Shown in pieces: positions 1-11,325 of a DNA stretch of 64,000 nucleotides. The notes beneath the pieces are model-generated. The model was not told the origin of the DNA. It did not search any database and saw nothing but the letters and a program-made list of their open reading frames with translations. Position 1 is the stretch's first letter; each line of letters begins with the position of its first letter. The translations under genes and the position numbers were made by a program. Origin of the DNA: Cristatella mucedo (Eukaryota; Bryozoa; Phylactolaemata; Cristatellidae); contig WPIO01000009.1 in assembly GCA_009760855.2 (NCBI GenBank), positions 5,290,501 through 5,354,500 of the forward strand, in the 5' to 3' direction.

Positions 1-123
1 TGACGCTGTATAAATCCAGCCGCTCAAGTCGTTCAGAGACATTCTCGTATTTCTAGCGCGCCTTGAAACCGCCGAAACCGCGAAAGATGGAGCGCCGCGC
101 AGCGCTCGAAAGCGCACGCAGCG

Positions 124-232
124 CTCACTTCCGTCGATCCTATGGCCGCTCACTCACTTCCGTCGATCCTATGGCCGCTCACTCACTTCCGTCGATCTTA
201 TGGCTGCTCACTCACTTCCGTCGATCCTATGT
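124..232. repeat. 29-bp minisatellite, four copies
   Basis: CTTCCGTCGATCCTATGG recurs at 128, 157, 186 and 215, exactly 29 bp apart, with single-base variants. There are no spacers, so it is a tandem repeat, not CRISPR. Confidence 0.9.
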
Positions 233-1477
233 CATGCGACGTAGCGCTTTGGCCTGCGGCGTCCGAACGCCCGTTTTTAACATTCGCGACCCGAATGAAG
301 TGCAGCGCTGGACGGTCGCACGTCCGGCATCCGGCGAGTACACCGCAAAGCCTCCAAGTCGATCCGCGGTGCTGAATGCTAGATGTTAGCGGCGAAGGCG
401 GCACGGGCAGAGCGACCGATGCCTGAGCGGCTTATTTCTAGCCCAAGTAGAGAGCTAATATCGCGCAAACCTCCCGTGGCAAACCGAAACGGAGACGCAG
501 CCGCTAAAGCGCGCCGGCGCAGACAGTTGAAGCTTGAAGGATTGGAGAACGGGGAGGGCGGCGGCGGCTGAATTTGAGAAGACAAGCGGTCGTCGTTTGG
601 CACTGGGTTGAGCGCTTTTTAAATTAATTTGCACTCTAGTCGTCACGGGGTTGAGGAAAAATGTAAAAGTAAAATCAGCTGTCACCGACGGTCTTGATCC
701 AAACCAGAGGGAGAAGCTGAAGATGTCAGAGCGGCGCACAGCGCACAGTGCGCACGGCGCATGCGCGCTCGCGCCGCTCTGACGCCGCTCAGCGTCGCGC
801 GAAAGCTTGCGCGCAGCTGCAGCCGCTCTTAGTCTAATTTCTGTTGCGATAGTTTCGCTATTACTTCATTACTCGTCCTTGTCCTGCAGCGTGCTCAGCG
901 CATTGAAATCTTTTGTGTCGCGGCATCGATGCGCTACGTTAATTTGATGTTAACCGCAGGCCGTACCCAGTAGCGCGGTTGCACTTGACCGCCGCGACCG
1001 CTGGCTACCCTCCTGTGGTAGGCGGTCCTTTAATGTCCGCTGCAAGCACGGTTCTCGCTTCCAAGGATCCCATGCCACCTTTTAAATAAAACCGTTTAAT
1101 AGGCTCCCAATTACTTACATTCGTGTTAACGTGTGGATCAGATGTCTTTTCACTCACCGCTACCCGAAGACTGACGCGTTTGCTGGATTATAACTCCCCT
1201 GCACGAATATAATTTGCGCGCTTACGCCTGCAGAAATTGTGAGACTTACTAATAGCTTCAATTGAGCATCTTCCTTTCCTGCGTTATTATTGAAATGGCT
1301 AGAAATATATATTTAGTTCTCTTAGGGCGCAACCATGACGCTGCTTATTAATGTTATTAGCAGCCACTCCGCTCAGCGCTCGATAGGGCCTCAAAGAAGT
1401 ACTCTGCGCAGCACGATATTTGATTGCAATGGATATTTGATCAGAGCTAGGCCATTCGCGAACGCAGGGCTCGTAAT
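233..1477. other. CpG-rich to ordinary non-coding sequence
   Basis: No recognisable protein is present. 370-830 is rich in CpG. 1275-1345 contains a short piece (TTTAGTTCTCTTAGGGCGC) like the 3' tail of the LINE A/SINE type 2 elements. Confidence 0.5.
757..766. promoter_or_regulatory. NRF-1-like GCGCATGCGC palindrome in a CpG cluster
   Basis: The core palindrome sits in a dense CpG cluster (about 730-830) with alternating GCGCAC motifs. It may mark a promoter, but no gene was recognised beside it. Confidence 0.3.
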
Positions 1478-1527
1478 GGCGCTACACGTAGTCTCGTAGC
1501 CGACGCGTGACGACTACGTGTAGCGCC
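1478..1527. repeat. perfect inverted repeat, 16-bp arms
   Basis: GGCGCTACACGTAGTC at 1478-1493 is matched by its exact reverse complement at 1512-1527, with an 18-nt loop. The region on either side to about 2180 has no recognised gene. Confidence 0.8.
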
Positions 1528-2179
1528 TGAACTTAGTACCGCGCTGGCTACTCGTAGGCGCTGCACCAATGCACGCAGGTACGCCGAAAGTACCAGGAAC
1601 ACGGCAACGGCAGGGAGCGATCGTACTTCAACATATCGACTCCACATCCAAAGTGCAGACAATTCTATTTGACCGCAGCGGACGGTTACAGGTGTTCAAT
1701 GGCGGTCACGACGTACACCAGCGCCTCTGTGGCTTAAAGCTCAAATCAGCTCAAACAAATGCCAACGCCGAGTCCGAAATCACACCTGTCTGCCTATTTC
1801 ACGGAGCCGGCTTTTATGCGGCCTCGGTCATAGGTTATGGCACAATCGCGAAAGATGAAGACCAACCGTAATCTGGCTGTTTTAGCTGGCACAGCCTTTT
1901 CAATGCGGCCACGACCCCCATCGCTCAGACGGCCAGTCGCGACCGGAGCATCACCTGGTGAGCGCTCCAGATCCGGAGGGAATATTCCGTTAGCTCTCTG
2001 CATCTGCTCTGCGTGAGGCGGAGCGCGGCCAAGCGCGGAGCCGCCGCGATGACGAAATATTAATAGAAGAGCTCTCGCGCCTCGTGCTCCTGTCGGGGCA
2101 CTGCGACTGCCACCGCGCCCTCAGCTGGGTCAACGGCGGTGACGTATCAGACTCCGTGCACGATAGAGAGTACATGTCG

Positions 2180-2295
2180 TCGCGTGAAAATTGTGGAATT
2201 GACTTCCATGGTCTAGAACCTGCAGAGCAAAAGCTTTTGTCGCCGACGGTCTTCAGGCGTAGGAATCGAGCGGTATCAGTTTCGACAGCTTGATC
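2180..2295 (-). mobile_element. LINE family B fragment
   Basis: This matches the ACCTGCAGAGC/GTCGCCGACGGTCTTC portion of the LINE B C-terminal coding end, in - orientation. Both ends are truncated. Confidence 0.8.
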
Positions 2296-2480
2296 GATAT
2301 AGTGCAGGAATGAAAATCTATAGAAATCTATATAAGAATCTAGCCGCTGTGTCGTTTTCCGATCGAGGCGAAATGCTTTCAGTATCCAGCCTTACGGCAG
2401 ACCGCGTGCACATCGTTTGGCACGCAAGGAAGTTGGCTCCACTTATAGTGAAACTAGTCAAATTCGACTGCGAAAGTAGT

Positions 2481-2668
2481 TTGGTGAGCCGTATTGGCTC
2501 ACTAGATAAGGCGGTTGCATTTCCCGACCTTGGCCCCGAGGTCGTGGCTTCGAATCATGCAGTGGGCGATCCTTTATCGCCACTTCAAGCGGTGGTGATC
2601 GTCATGAAGCCTCTTCTGTCGCTATACAAAAAGAGGCTGTTAAATCAGCTAGGATTTATTTTTTACCG
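2481..2668 (+). mobile_element. tRNA-derived SINE type 1
   Basis: A tRNA-like head has an A-box-like TGGCTCACTAGATAAGG and a B-box-like GGCTTCGAATCATGC. The shared body follows (GTGGGCGATCCTTTATCGCC, GGTGGTGAT, CTCTTCTG-CGCTATACA), ending in GTTAAATCAGCTA. The same order recurs in several other copies in the window. Confidence 0.85.
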
Positions 2669-2714
2669 GTAGATGGCGACTGGAGACACTCCGGCACCCG
2701 ATTTGTGCTAGAGT

Positions 2715-2835
2715 TGGAGTAATAATAATAATAATAATCATAACACATTTGTTATAGAACCCTCAGAAAACTCAATCTCTTTCTAGGCGCTTTACATTTG
2801 CTGTAAAGGAGGCGCGATCGAATGTTTAGCGGTAG
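2715..2835 (-). mobile_element. LINE family A 3' end
   Basis: A TAA repeat is followed by ACTCAATCTCTTTCTAGGCG and TTTACATTTGCTG, the reverse complement of the family A 3' terminus. The copy is heavily 5' truncated. Confidence 0.85.
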
Positions 2836-3417
2836 TGTGCTCAATGGATAACAAGCGGAATAAGGTTAGAGGTAGTAAGCGTTCGTTATTAAATAAATCG
2901 CACGGTAGCATTTTTAGCGATTGTCGAGCGCCGGATGCAGAATCCCTTCGCTTACTCGAACAATTCGCGCGTAGTCACGACGGTCAACCGATCGCGCCGG
3001 CATGCCGCAAAGCGAAAGACTCGGCTCCCGCGCTAGAGCACGCCTCTCTGCAGCACATACTGCCCTGCATAAACGACGAGGCCTCTGCCGTCAGTCTGGA
3101 CAATCGCGACCAAAAACAGACTGGGCTCCCTGCCGCGTTTAGCGCCAGAGGCTATCCTACGAATCTGGCTAGCGGAGGCTACAGCCCCTAGCGCCTAAAC
3201 GGCAAGGTTTTGGACCATGTATTCATCACTTAGTAAAGACGCTGATGCGTGATCGGGCCGACAGCATGGACAGAAAAGAGCGTGCTTGTGTGTAGCGCCT
3301 AAGACAGAGTCGAGGTGGAAGTCCTCTTCTTTTGTCCCAGACCCAGACGGATTTCGGATGGGGCGCGGCTGACCTATACCGCCCTGAAGTTGCACCTGGG
3401 CAGGCGATCAAGTCGGG

Positions 3418-3889
3418 TGACAGAGACAGAGACAGAGACAGAGACAGAGACAGAGACAGAGACAGAGACAGAGACAGAGACAGAGACAGAGACAGAGACA
3501 GAGACAGAGACAGAGACAGAGACAGAGACAGAGACAGAGACAGAGACAGAGACAGAGACAGAGACAGAGACAGAGACAGAGACAGAGACAGAGACAGAGA
3601 CAGAGACAGAGACAGAGACAGAGACAGAGACAGAGAGAGACAGAGACAGAGACAGAGACAGAGACAGAGACAGAGACAGAGACAGAGACAGAGACAGAGA
3701 CAGAGACAGAGACAGAGACAGAGACAGAGACAGAGACAGAGACAGAGACAGAGACAGAGACAGAGACAGAGACAGAGACAGAGACAGAGACAGAGACAGA
3801 GACAGAGACAGAGACAGAGACAGAGACAGAGACAGAGACAGAGACAGAGACAGAGACAGAGACAGAGACAGAGACAGAGACAGAGAGAG
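3418..3889. repeat. (GAGACA)n hexanucleotide array, about 470 bp
   Basis: Near-perfect hexamers are interrupted once near 3634 by a GAGAGACA unit. The array is open in several frames and produces artefactual long TE/RD or SL/SV dipeptide ORFs. Confidence 0.97.
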
Positions 3890-4960
3890 GGGCTCGCAGG
3901 TTGCCATTATTCCTTCCAGTAGTTCAAGTGGGGGGAGACAACGCGGCTATCGTCTTGGAGCTACATTAATTCACCGTTTGCACGGCGTAGGAGCGTCTTC
4001 CGGCTCTCTCCTTTATTTGCGGCTTTCGTTCTCATCCAGATTTGCTTATTCGCTGGTAAAGTTCAATGTAGCCTGGAAACTGTGAAAGTTGTTTGCTAAT
4101 CTGGTTGTAGATCTTATTTTAAATCCAGAAATAAGACGGAGCAAAAAAAACACCGAAGGGTCTAGTGAAAACTATACATATTTTGTCGCAAGCGCATGTA
4201 ATTCGCAACAAGCATCCGGTGATCGGAAGGGCTTTGAGGCGATGCGACAATGCGATGCACCAATTGAAGACGGCTTCTAGTTAATACTTGCGGCCTCGTT
4301 CATTTTCTTCTCTATTCCGACCCACGGAGACATGCGTCCGAGCCGCACATATTGTGAGCGTGACGTGTTAGGCTTCATGCATGGCGCGTTCTGCCAATTA
4401 GCGCCGTTTCGGCACCTGGTTGAAAACGTCTTGTATTGCTTTACGTGTGCCAAAGCGACCTCGTTTACAATTATGATAACAAGAATTTTCGTGTAACACC
4501 ATAAGGGAACTGCGTCGTTTTCAAGACACTTTATCGGTGTTGAAAATGAAGCGTGTTAGCTGGTCAGTGATAACGCTACCGCCGTCAGTAAGTACAAGCA
4601 CAGAAGGACAGCTCATAATGACCAAGCAAATTTTGCGAGGAACATTTGAGATTTAGTTGTCTTTTTAAATGTCCTCAAGTGAGGCGAGGTCGTGCCCTCT
4701 CAGTGGGGAGTGTTTTTTCGAGCCGCTGCGAGCCATGAAACCGCAAGTAACGATTTATTAAAGGCGCACCATGGCGGCGGCTCGAGTCAGACGAGCACGA
4801 AGCGACACGGCGCGACGACCGAGTATCGAGTACGAGTTACTTCGGGCAGCTATACACGAGCAAGAGAATGGAGGAGTGTCTTGTCTGGTATCTATGGCAA
4901 CGGAGGCTCGAAGAAGTCGATACGCTGCCCTTGACGACGGGGAGCCAGCTGGCAGGCAGT
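3890..4960. other. non-coding, nothing recognised
   Basis: No conserved domain, RNA gene or repeat family was recognised on either strand. Confidence 0.4.
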
Positions 4961-5574
4961 TCAGCGTCTGAATGGCTGCTCGACGTGACAGTTGCGACAT
5001 TCTGTCTGACAGACGCTCTAGGCTGCAGAATTTTGCAGCGTCTGTAAGCGTCTTTGCGGATGAGCCGGAAGTTTCAACTGACTCATCTTCCGTCGAGCGG
5101 TCTCCGCCCGAGGCGCGCAGCCTTCCAGGCAACTCCGGCAACCGCGCGCGCGTCGCCGCCAAAGAGCGAAGTCGCGGCGGACGCTTGCGGCCACGCGAAA
5201 CGCGAGCAGGAACGCAAGACGCGACGCGGCTGGCGGAGCGCCAGCCGCGTCGCGTCCTGCGTTCGCTAGACCGTCGGATGCGATTTCGCCTTTCGACGAG
5301 CGGCCGTGTTTACTTCGCTCTCTCGGTCCCCTCGATTCGCCGACTTTCGGGCGCCAGTTGGCGGCGAAAGATGCTGCGCGCGCTCGCCACCATTGTCCGC
5401 GCGCGCCGCGCGCCTCAGCCGACGTCCGCGCGCGCGAGCGCTCTCTCTACGGGTCCGAATTCAGGAGAGGCTTAGGATAGAGTGAGAAGACGCGAGTGCC
5501 TTTTAGCCGCTATTCCTTTGTTCGCGCAGCTCGCGGCGAAATGAGCATTCAGCAGAATGCATTCAGGGGAAGTT

Positions 5575-5618
<44 letters not shown>

Positions 5619-6240
5619 TCGACCGGGCACTCGAGACGACCACGCTTCGCGTCTGTTTGCTCGCCATTGCGTTTCGCGTGAAAAGCCGCCACTCGGCGGA
5701 ATTGTAGATCCCCGACCCGCGGGACCCGCGCGCACGCGCTCTCACGAAAGTGTCGCGCGCGCGCGCGAAGCTTCTGCCAGCGGCGCGGGCGCTCGCGCGT
5801 GCGGCCTGAGCGACGGCGGCGGCGCCACGTGGTGGGCCACGTCGCTAGAGATGGCGCCGAGTGCGCGCAAGAGTTAGCCGCGGTGAGGGGCAGCTGCACC
5901 TCTCGGCCGACGGCGACGTGTCGGTGCGTGCGATATTAAAAAACAGTCGGCACGTCGCATCCACCGCATGCCCGGCGCGCCTACCGCCGCCAACCGGCGG
6001 TCGCCTGTCGCCGCGCCCCGCCAGCCGCCGGGACGAGCGGTTTCGAAGTCGGCGACACGACGTGGCTTTAGGGTTCGCGCGCTCGTTCGGACAGCGCCCA
6101 ACCCAAAGGCAGCGCTGGCGAGTCGCTCAGTTGGCGAAACGCGGAGGCAGCTCGTCGAGCGGCCGTCGCAGCCAGATCGGCTGCCAGCCACTGACCGGAA
6201 GCAGCCCGGCTTTGAGTGCGCCGCAGACAGCTTCTCCGCT
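4961..6240. promoter_or_regulatory. CpG island
   Basis: CpG density is high over about 1.3 kb, with CGCGCG runs around 5140-5460 and 5700-5880 and a GCG trinucleotide run inside. This is the composition of an unmethylated promoter/5' exon region. Overlapping ORFs are Arg/Ala/Ser-rich in all frames and match nothing recognised, so the associated gene, if any, is unknown. Confidence 0.5.
5575..5619. repeat. (GCG)n trinucleotide run
   Basis: About 14 GCG units give poly-Ala, poly-Arg or poly-Pro in the six frames. It lies in the CpG island. Confidence 0.95.
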
Positions 6241-6354
6241 GTATTATGGGCTTACTCAGCGTAGCTGCATAGGAATGCAAAATGAGCGTCGCATAAAAAT
6301 ATATTATTTAATATAGCAAAAATCCGCGGCATGTATAAAATGTGCTTCTTAATA

Positions 6355-8120
6355 CGTAATAATATTAATAACAATGCACTTGATAAGGCGCCCTCAGATA
6401 ACTCAATCTCTTTCTAGGCGCTTTACATTTGCTGCAAAGGCAAATGCAATTGAATTGTGAGTAATATCATGCTTGATAAACAAACAAAATGAATAACATG
6501 GTTAGGGTGACATGCACAGGGTCAGCATGCAAGTGTGGTTCGTGGCAGCATGCACATTGTCAGCACGCATAAGCATATCAAGGACGAATCGCAGGGACCC
6601 ACTAAATGCTGTCCTAAATAGGTGTGTTTTTAAGTTGTTTTTAAATGTGGTCAAGTATGGGGATGTTCTGACGCAGGTCGGGAGGGAGTTCCAGGCTTTG
6701 GGAGCATACGAACTAAATGCACGGTCTCCAAAGGATTTAAGGTTCGTACGAGGTATTTGTAGACTGTTGGATTCCGAAAAGCGGTTGGTACGATGCTTGG
6801 CCTGGTGGGGAAGTAGATCTGATAGGTAGGCTGGAGCCAAAGAATGAAGTGACATAAAAAAGAGTGACAAAACCTTGAACTCGATCCGTTGCTTGACTGG
6901 TAGCCAGTGCAGGTCGGCGAGAATTGGCTTGATGTGGCAACTGCAAAGCTCATGACAGAGGATCCTAGCTGCGGAGTTTTGCACCGGCTGTAATCGCCTG
7001 ATTGCACGTGCGGTAGGCCGGCTAGCACTGAGTTACATGTATCTCCGTCAGTAACTCCACAAAGTCATAAAGACCATGTGGGTGTTACGCAGGAGAGTTT
7101 TGTATAGCGCACTCACAGCCTAAGCGACTTTCGGTACGCATTCGGTAGCCAACAGACTTCGTCTCATGCAACAAAGAGAAAGTGGGAAGCATAGCAGAGT
7201 TAGGAGAGCAGTTGAGGTAGTGAGTAGCATGGAAGTAGCAGTTCAGGACCGCTGAAAAAGATGAGCCATAGTCGGCAGTTGGAGAGTAGATGCCGTTGCG
7301 TAAGAATTGTGGAAGCGAGTTCCACAGTCTAGGACCTGCAGAGCTCAAGCTTCTGTCGCCAACTGTCTTTAAGCGGAGGAATGGGACAGCTAATTTATTG
7401 TCCACACAGGACCTGAGGGCGCGAACAGGCTAAAACTGATGCAGCAGTTCAGCTAGGTATGTAGGAGCCAAGCCGTGGCGGGCCTTGTGGGTCAGCGTTA
7501 CAGATTTTAAGGCAGGATGTCACGAATGCATGGACCAACTTAGACATGCTATGCTTATCTTAACATCCCGAATTTTATCAATATGGTGTATCTGAAAGTA
7601 GACAGACTTGGCTGTGGATCTGACATGGTCGTCCAACGAGAGGTCACTCTGGAACATGACACCTAGATTTCGAATTGATTCAACAGGAATAATGGTGGCA
7701 GAGCCAATTTTGAGCGTCAGTCTTTCCAATTTCTGAATTCCACTGGGTTTGCCCATAACTAGTAAGTTGGTTTTATCATCGTTTAGTTTTAGAAAATTTG
7801 CTGCCATCTATGTGCGGATGTCATCAATACATGCAGCAAGTGAGTTGAGAGAATTCGAGGTGCTCGAGGGCTGGGGGATTAAAGCAAAGGTACAACTGAG
7901 TGTCATCCACATAGAAGTGAAAGCCTAGATTGTGCTTGGCAATCACATCAGGAAGAGAGAGAGAGAGTAGTAACCGTGAAAAGAACCGGACCTAGCACGG
8001 AGCCCTGAGGTACCACATATTTCAGTGGTACTTCAGATGATCTTTTTCCGTTTACATCAATACTCTGGAGTCTCGCGAACCTGAGCCATTGCAGTGCAGT
8101 GCCAGTGATGCCCAGGCGAC
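6355..8120 (-). mobile_element. LINE family A (CR1/L2-like), interrupted
   Basis: Read on the - strand: PQGSVLGP reverse-transcriptase block, [31 protein letters not shown], then after the interruption [47 protein letters not shown] and a 3' UTR ending in ATT repeats. The copy is 5' truncated near 8120 and the reading frame is broken. A LINE B copy interrupts it at 7030-7510. Confidence 0.92.
7030..7510 (-). mobile_element. LINE family B fragment nested in LINE A
   Basis: The - strand encodes DNKLAVPFLRLKTVGDRSLS, GPRLWNSLPQFLRN and ESRLGCECAIQNS, the C-terminal coding end of family B. It separates two parts of the same LINE A copy. About 13 bp of LINE A are missing at the junction. Confidence 0.9.
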
Positions 8121-8147
8121 GAGACGAGAGGAGCTCTGGAAGAACTA

Positions 8148-8148
<1 letters not shown>

Positions 8149-8187
<39 letters not shown>

Positions 8188-8270
8188 ACATTTATTTATT
8201 TATATATATATATATATGTATACATTTATATTTATTTATTTATATATATATATTTCTCTCTCTATATATA
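8149..8270. repeat. (TA)n / TTTA microsatellite
   Basis: TA runs alternate with ATTTATTTAT and end against the CT-rich array. Confidence 0.9.
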
Positions 8271-8605
8271 TAGGAGCGCTCGCTCTCTCGCTCCTCTCCC
8301 TCTCTCTCTCTCGCTCCTCTCTCGTGCTCCTCTCTCTCGCGCTCCTCTCTCTCGCTCTCCTCTCTCTCACGCTCCTCTCTCTCACGCTCCTCTCTCTCGC
8401 GCTCCTCGCTCGCTCTCTCGCTCCTCTCCCTCTCTCTCTCGCTCCTCTCTCGCGCTCCTCTCCCTCGCTCTCCTCTCTCTCGCTCTCCTCTCTCTCACGC
8501 TCCTCTCTCTCACGCTCCTCTCTCTCGCGCTCCTCGCTCGCTCTCTCGCTCCTCTCCCTCTCTCTCTCGCTCCTCTCTCGCGCTCCTCTCTCGCGCTCCT
8601 CTTTC
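8271..8605. repeat. CT-rich minisatellite
   Basis: Variants of CTCCTCTCTCTCGCG are arranged in a higher-order repeat. A segment of about 130 bp occurs twice with the same order of variants. Confidence 0.9.
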
Positions 8606-9330
8606 AGTCGCTTTGAGACAGACGAGCTGCTCTCGTGCTCTTCATCCGTCTTTCAAATGTCGGGTCTCCGCGCGAGCGCGCACGCACAGGCATCGACCGA
8701 TCGCTGAAAGCTCGGCCGCCAATTACGCGGCGGCGGCTCTCTTTGCCTGCATCGAGCCTGCGAGTGCATAGATCGAGCCTTTGGGCTCGCGCCGCGAGCA
8801 ATCTGGTCATCGATCAGTCGCTCGGCCGTGCGAGCCGCTGCGCTCGAACAATGGGAACGATTTCGTGCGGTGGCTGCGCTCAACGAGGCGCCGCTGAGCT
8901 TGTTTGGCATTTTAATAGTGCACGTGAAGCAAATGCGGCCGGCGCACGCCTGAGCGCATCGCGCTCGACCGCGCCGGCCGCCGCCGCTCGGCTCGACGCG
9001 CGAAGGAACGCGGAGCAGCGAGCGCCCCAGCGACCGAGGCGGGAAGGCGAGCGAGTGGGCGGGAGCTCTGGCGGGCAATCGAGATGCGGCCAGTTTTTGC
9101 TGCAACGGCTGCCCAGCAGTTGCAGCGTTGGCGCTCCGTTGATCGGAAAGACGCTCGTAGGGCTGGCGGGAGGGGTCGCGCTAGCGACGCGCGACACGGA
9201 CGCCTCGTTGCCAGCGCTCTTTTGACGCCAGATCTTCTGAGACGGCTTGACTGGCCGATGGCTTGCAGCATGCTGCCTCATCTCGTCGAAGCAGCCGCCG
9301 CCGAGCGGCCGCAGAGCGGCCAGCGAGCGG
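8606..9330. promoter_or_regulatory. second CpG-rich stretch
   Basis: It is CpG-rich with Arg/Ala-rich overlapping ORFs on both strands and no recognised protein. It could be a promoter or first-exon region. Weak call by composition only. Confidence 0.35.
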
Positions 9331-9344
9331 TAGCGGCCCTTGGG

Positions 9345-9405
9345 CGGCTGCAGCGGCTACAGAGCGGTTACAGAGCGACTACAGAGCGACTACAGAGCGA
9401 CTACA
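9345..9405. repeat. 11-bp minisatellite
   Basis: GAGCGACTACA and GAGCGGTTACA variants occur in about five tandem copies. Confidence 0.9.
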
Positions 9406-10259
9406 GTGTGGCCAGCTGTTGCTGTGCGTTCGAATGTTCAGAGCCCGATTTCGTCTGCTGGAGGACTTAAGAAGTCGTAAGAACTCTTAAGAGCCATGCA
9501 AAGAATTGAGTTTAGTGCATCGACAATATTTGGTCTAGAGACTAATGCGGTTATCAGCCTATTCATAGACGAATGATAAATGGTATCTTAAACACAAGAT
9601 AACGAATAATTAGGACACTGGAGTGGATGATGCTCCGTCCAGCCACTCCAGAGCTTTGTAGGTTTTACTGACTTACACGCACCAACTGCAAGTTTCCACG
9701 AACTGCACGACTGTGCGTTGAGTTGGGTTGTGCGCTGAGTGATGTCACCTGATACTTACTAGCCCTTAATCCGGAGAGCGATAAGGAAAAGGTAAGCCTC
9801 GCCTTCATTCAATCCCCGAGCTGACACACTTGGCTGCCCGCTTGAAGTCCGTCGACGCATTCACGCGCCGCTCGTAGCGGTGCTGGTCCTTGCAGAGGCA
9901 ATCCGAATAATGCTGGAGCTCTTGAAGCGTGAGGCAGGGCTAACGAGTCGCATATGCTGCCTCAACGTACGTGTAGATGTGCCTCGCGGAAGAAGAGTAC
10001 GGCTGCGAAAACGATATGTCCTCGCATACCTTAACATAGCAAGTCCACCATCTTAGCGTAGAATAGTCTATTTGACCACCATAGAAGGCGACATCTGTAA
10101 AGCTCTGTCTTATGTGCCTGCAGCCGTTGTAGTTAGCACGAACACCTCGTCTGCGGCCAATAGTTAAGCAATGGCACAGCTCGGCGTCCTGCCACTAATG
10201 TACGGGATGTTACCCGGCGAAGCTATATTCCCTGACTTAGGAGGTTTCTCCAACGCCGG
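9406..10259. other. non-coding, nothing recognised
   Basis: No gene or known repeat was recognised. Confidence 0.4.
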
Positions 10260-10411
<152 letters not shown>

Positions 10412-10491
10412 ATAAAATCGATTTCAAGATCTTCGGTCTGGCTCATATATAGATATATGAGCCAGACCGAAGATCTTGAAATCGATTTTAT
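10412..10491. repeat. perfect hairpin, 39-bp arms
   Basis: Positions 10412-10450 are the exact reverse complement of 10453-10491, with a 2-nt centre. It directly abuts the preceding hairpin and shares the GCTCATATA motif at its tip. Confidence 0.95.
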
Positions 10492-10706
10492 GCTTGATAA
10501 GGAGCCAATAAAGCAGCGAACAAGTGCTGTGATTTGAATGCTAAGCATCTGATGACAGGCCAAGTGAGCTGCTGAGTGATGCATCACGTGAGCAGACCAT
10601 TAATTATGGGCACTGCCGGGAGTCGTGAATAAAGGGAACTACGATAATTAAGATCCGATGTCACAAACGCCGAAGTACTTGGGCTTCCGTACCCATATCT
10701 ACGTAG

Positions 10707-11125
10707 TTTCAGCCTGTTCGCGCCCTCAGGTCCTGTGTGGACAATAAATTAGCTGTCCCATTCCTCCGCTTAAAGACGGTTGGCGACAGAAGCTTGAGCT
10801 CTGCAGGTCCTAGACTGTGGAACTCACTTCCACAATTCTTGCGCAACGACATCTACTCTCCAACTGCCGACTATGGCACATCCTTTTCAGCGGTCCTGAG
10901 CTGCTACTTCTATGCTACTCACTACCTCAACTGCTCTCCTAACTCTGCTATGCTTCCCACTTTCTCTTTGTTGCGAGAGACGAAGTCTGTTGGCTACCGA
11001 ATGCGTACCGAAAGCCACTTAGGCTGTGAGTTCGCTGTACAAAACTCTCCTGCGTAACAGCCACGTGGTCTTTATGACTTTGTGGAGTTACAGACGGAGA
11101 TACATTACACTACGTAAATAAGTAA
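10707..11125 (+). mobile_element. LINE family B, 3' end
   Basis: An ORF of 106 codons (10737-11057) encodes DNKLAVPFLRLKTVGDRSLS, GPRLWNSLPQFLRND, SFSAVLSCYFYATHYLNCSP and TKSVGYRMRTES. A short 3' UTR ends GACGGAGATACATTACA, unlike the ATT tail of family A. The copy is 5' truncated. Confidence 0.88.
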
Positions 11126-11158
11126 ATACAGAAAATAAATTTCTATAGCACCTCAAGA

Positions 11159-11325
11159 GCCGTGATTACCAAGCAGATAAAATGCACGCTCTTCATGACC
11201 GAGATCGTGGGTTCGAATCCTGCAGTGGGCGATCCATTATTGCCAACTGAAAGTGGTGGTGATAGCCGTTCAGACTCTTCTGCCGCTAATAAAATGAGGT
11301 TGTGCAATCAGCTAATATTTTTTAA
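11159..11325 (+). mobile_element. tRNA-derived SINE type 1
   Basis: B box GGGTTCGAATCCTGC is followed by the shared body GTGGGCGATCCATTATTGCC, GTGGTGATAGCCGT and CTCTTCTGCCGCTA. The 3' end is AATCAGCTAATATTT. Confidence 0.88.

Noticed and set aside
3315..4085. 256-codon ORF of TE/RD dipeptides and its shadows
   Set aside because: It is produced entirely by the hexamer array; all frames are open for the same reason and no domain is present.
4758..6316. Several 100-170 codon ORFs in the CpG island
   Set aside because: GC-rich DNA has few stops; the ORFs overlap in all frames, are Arg/Ala-rich and show no recognisable domain.
11200..11230. Possible tRNA genes at GGTTCGAATCC motifs
   Set aside because: The motif recurs with the same downstream body in many places and the cloverleaf is degenerate; these are SINE heads.
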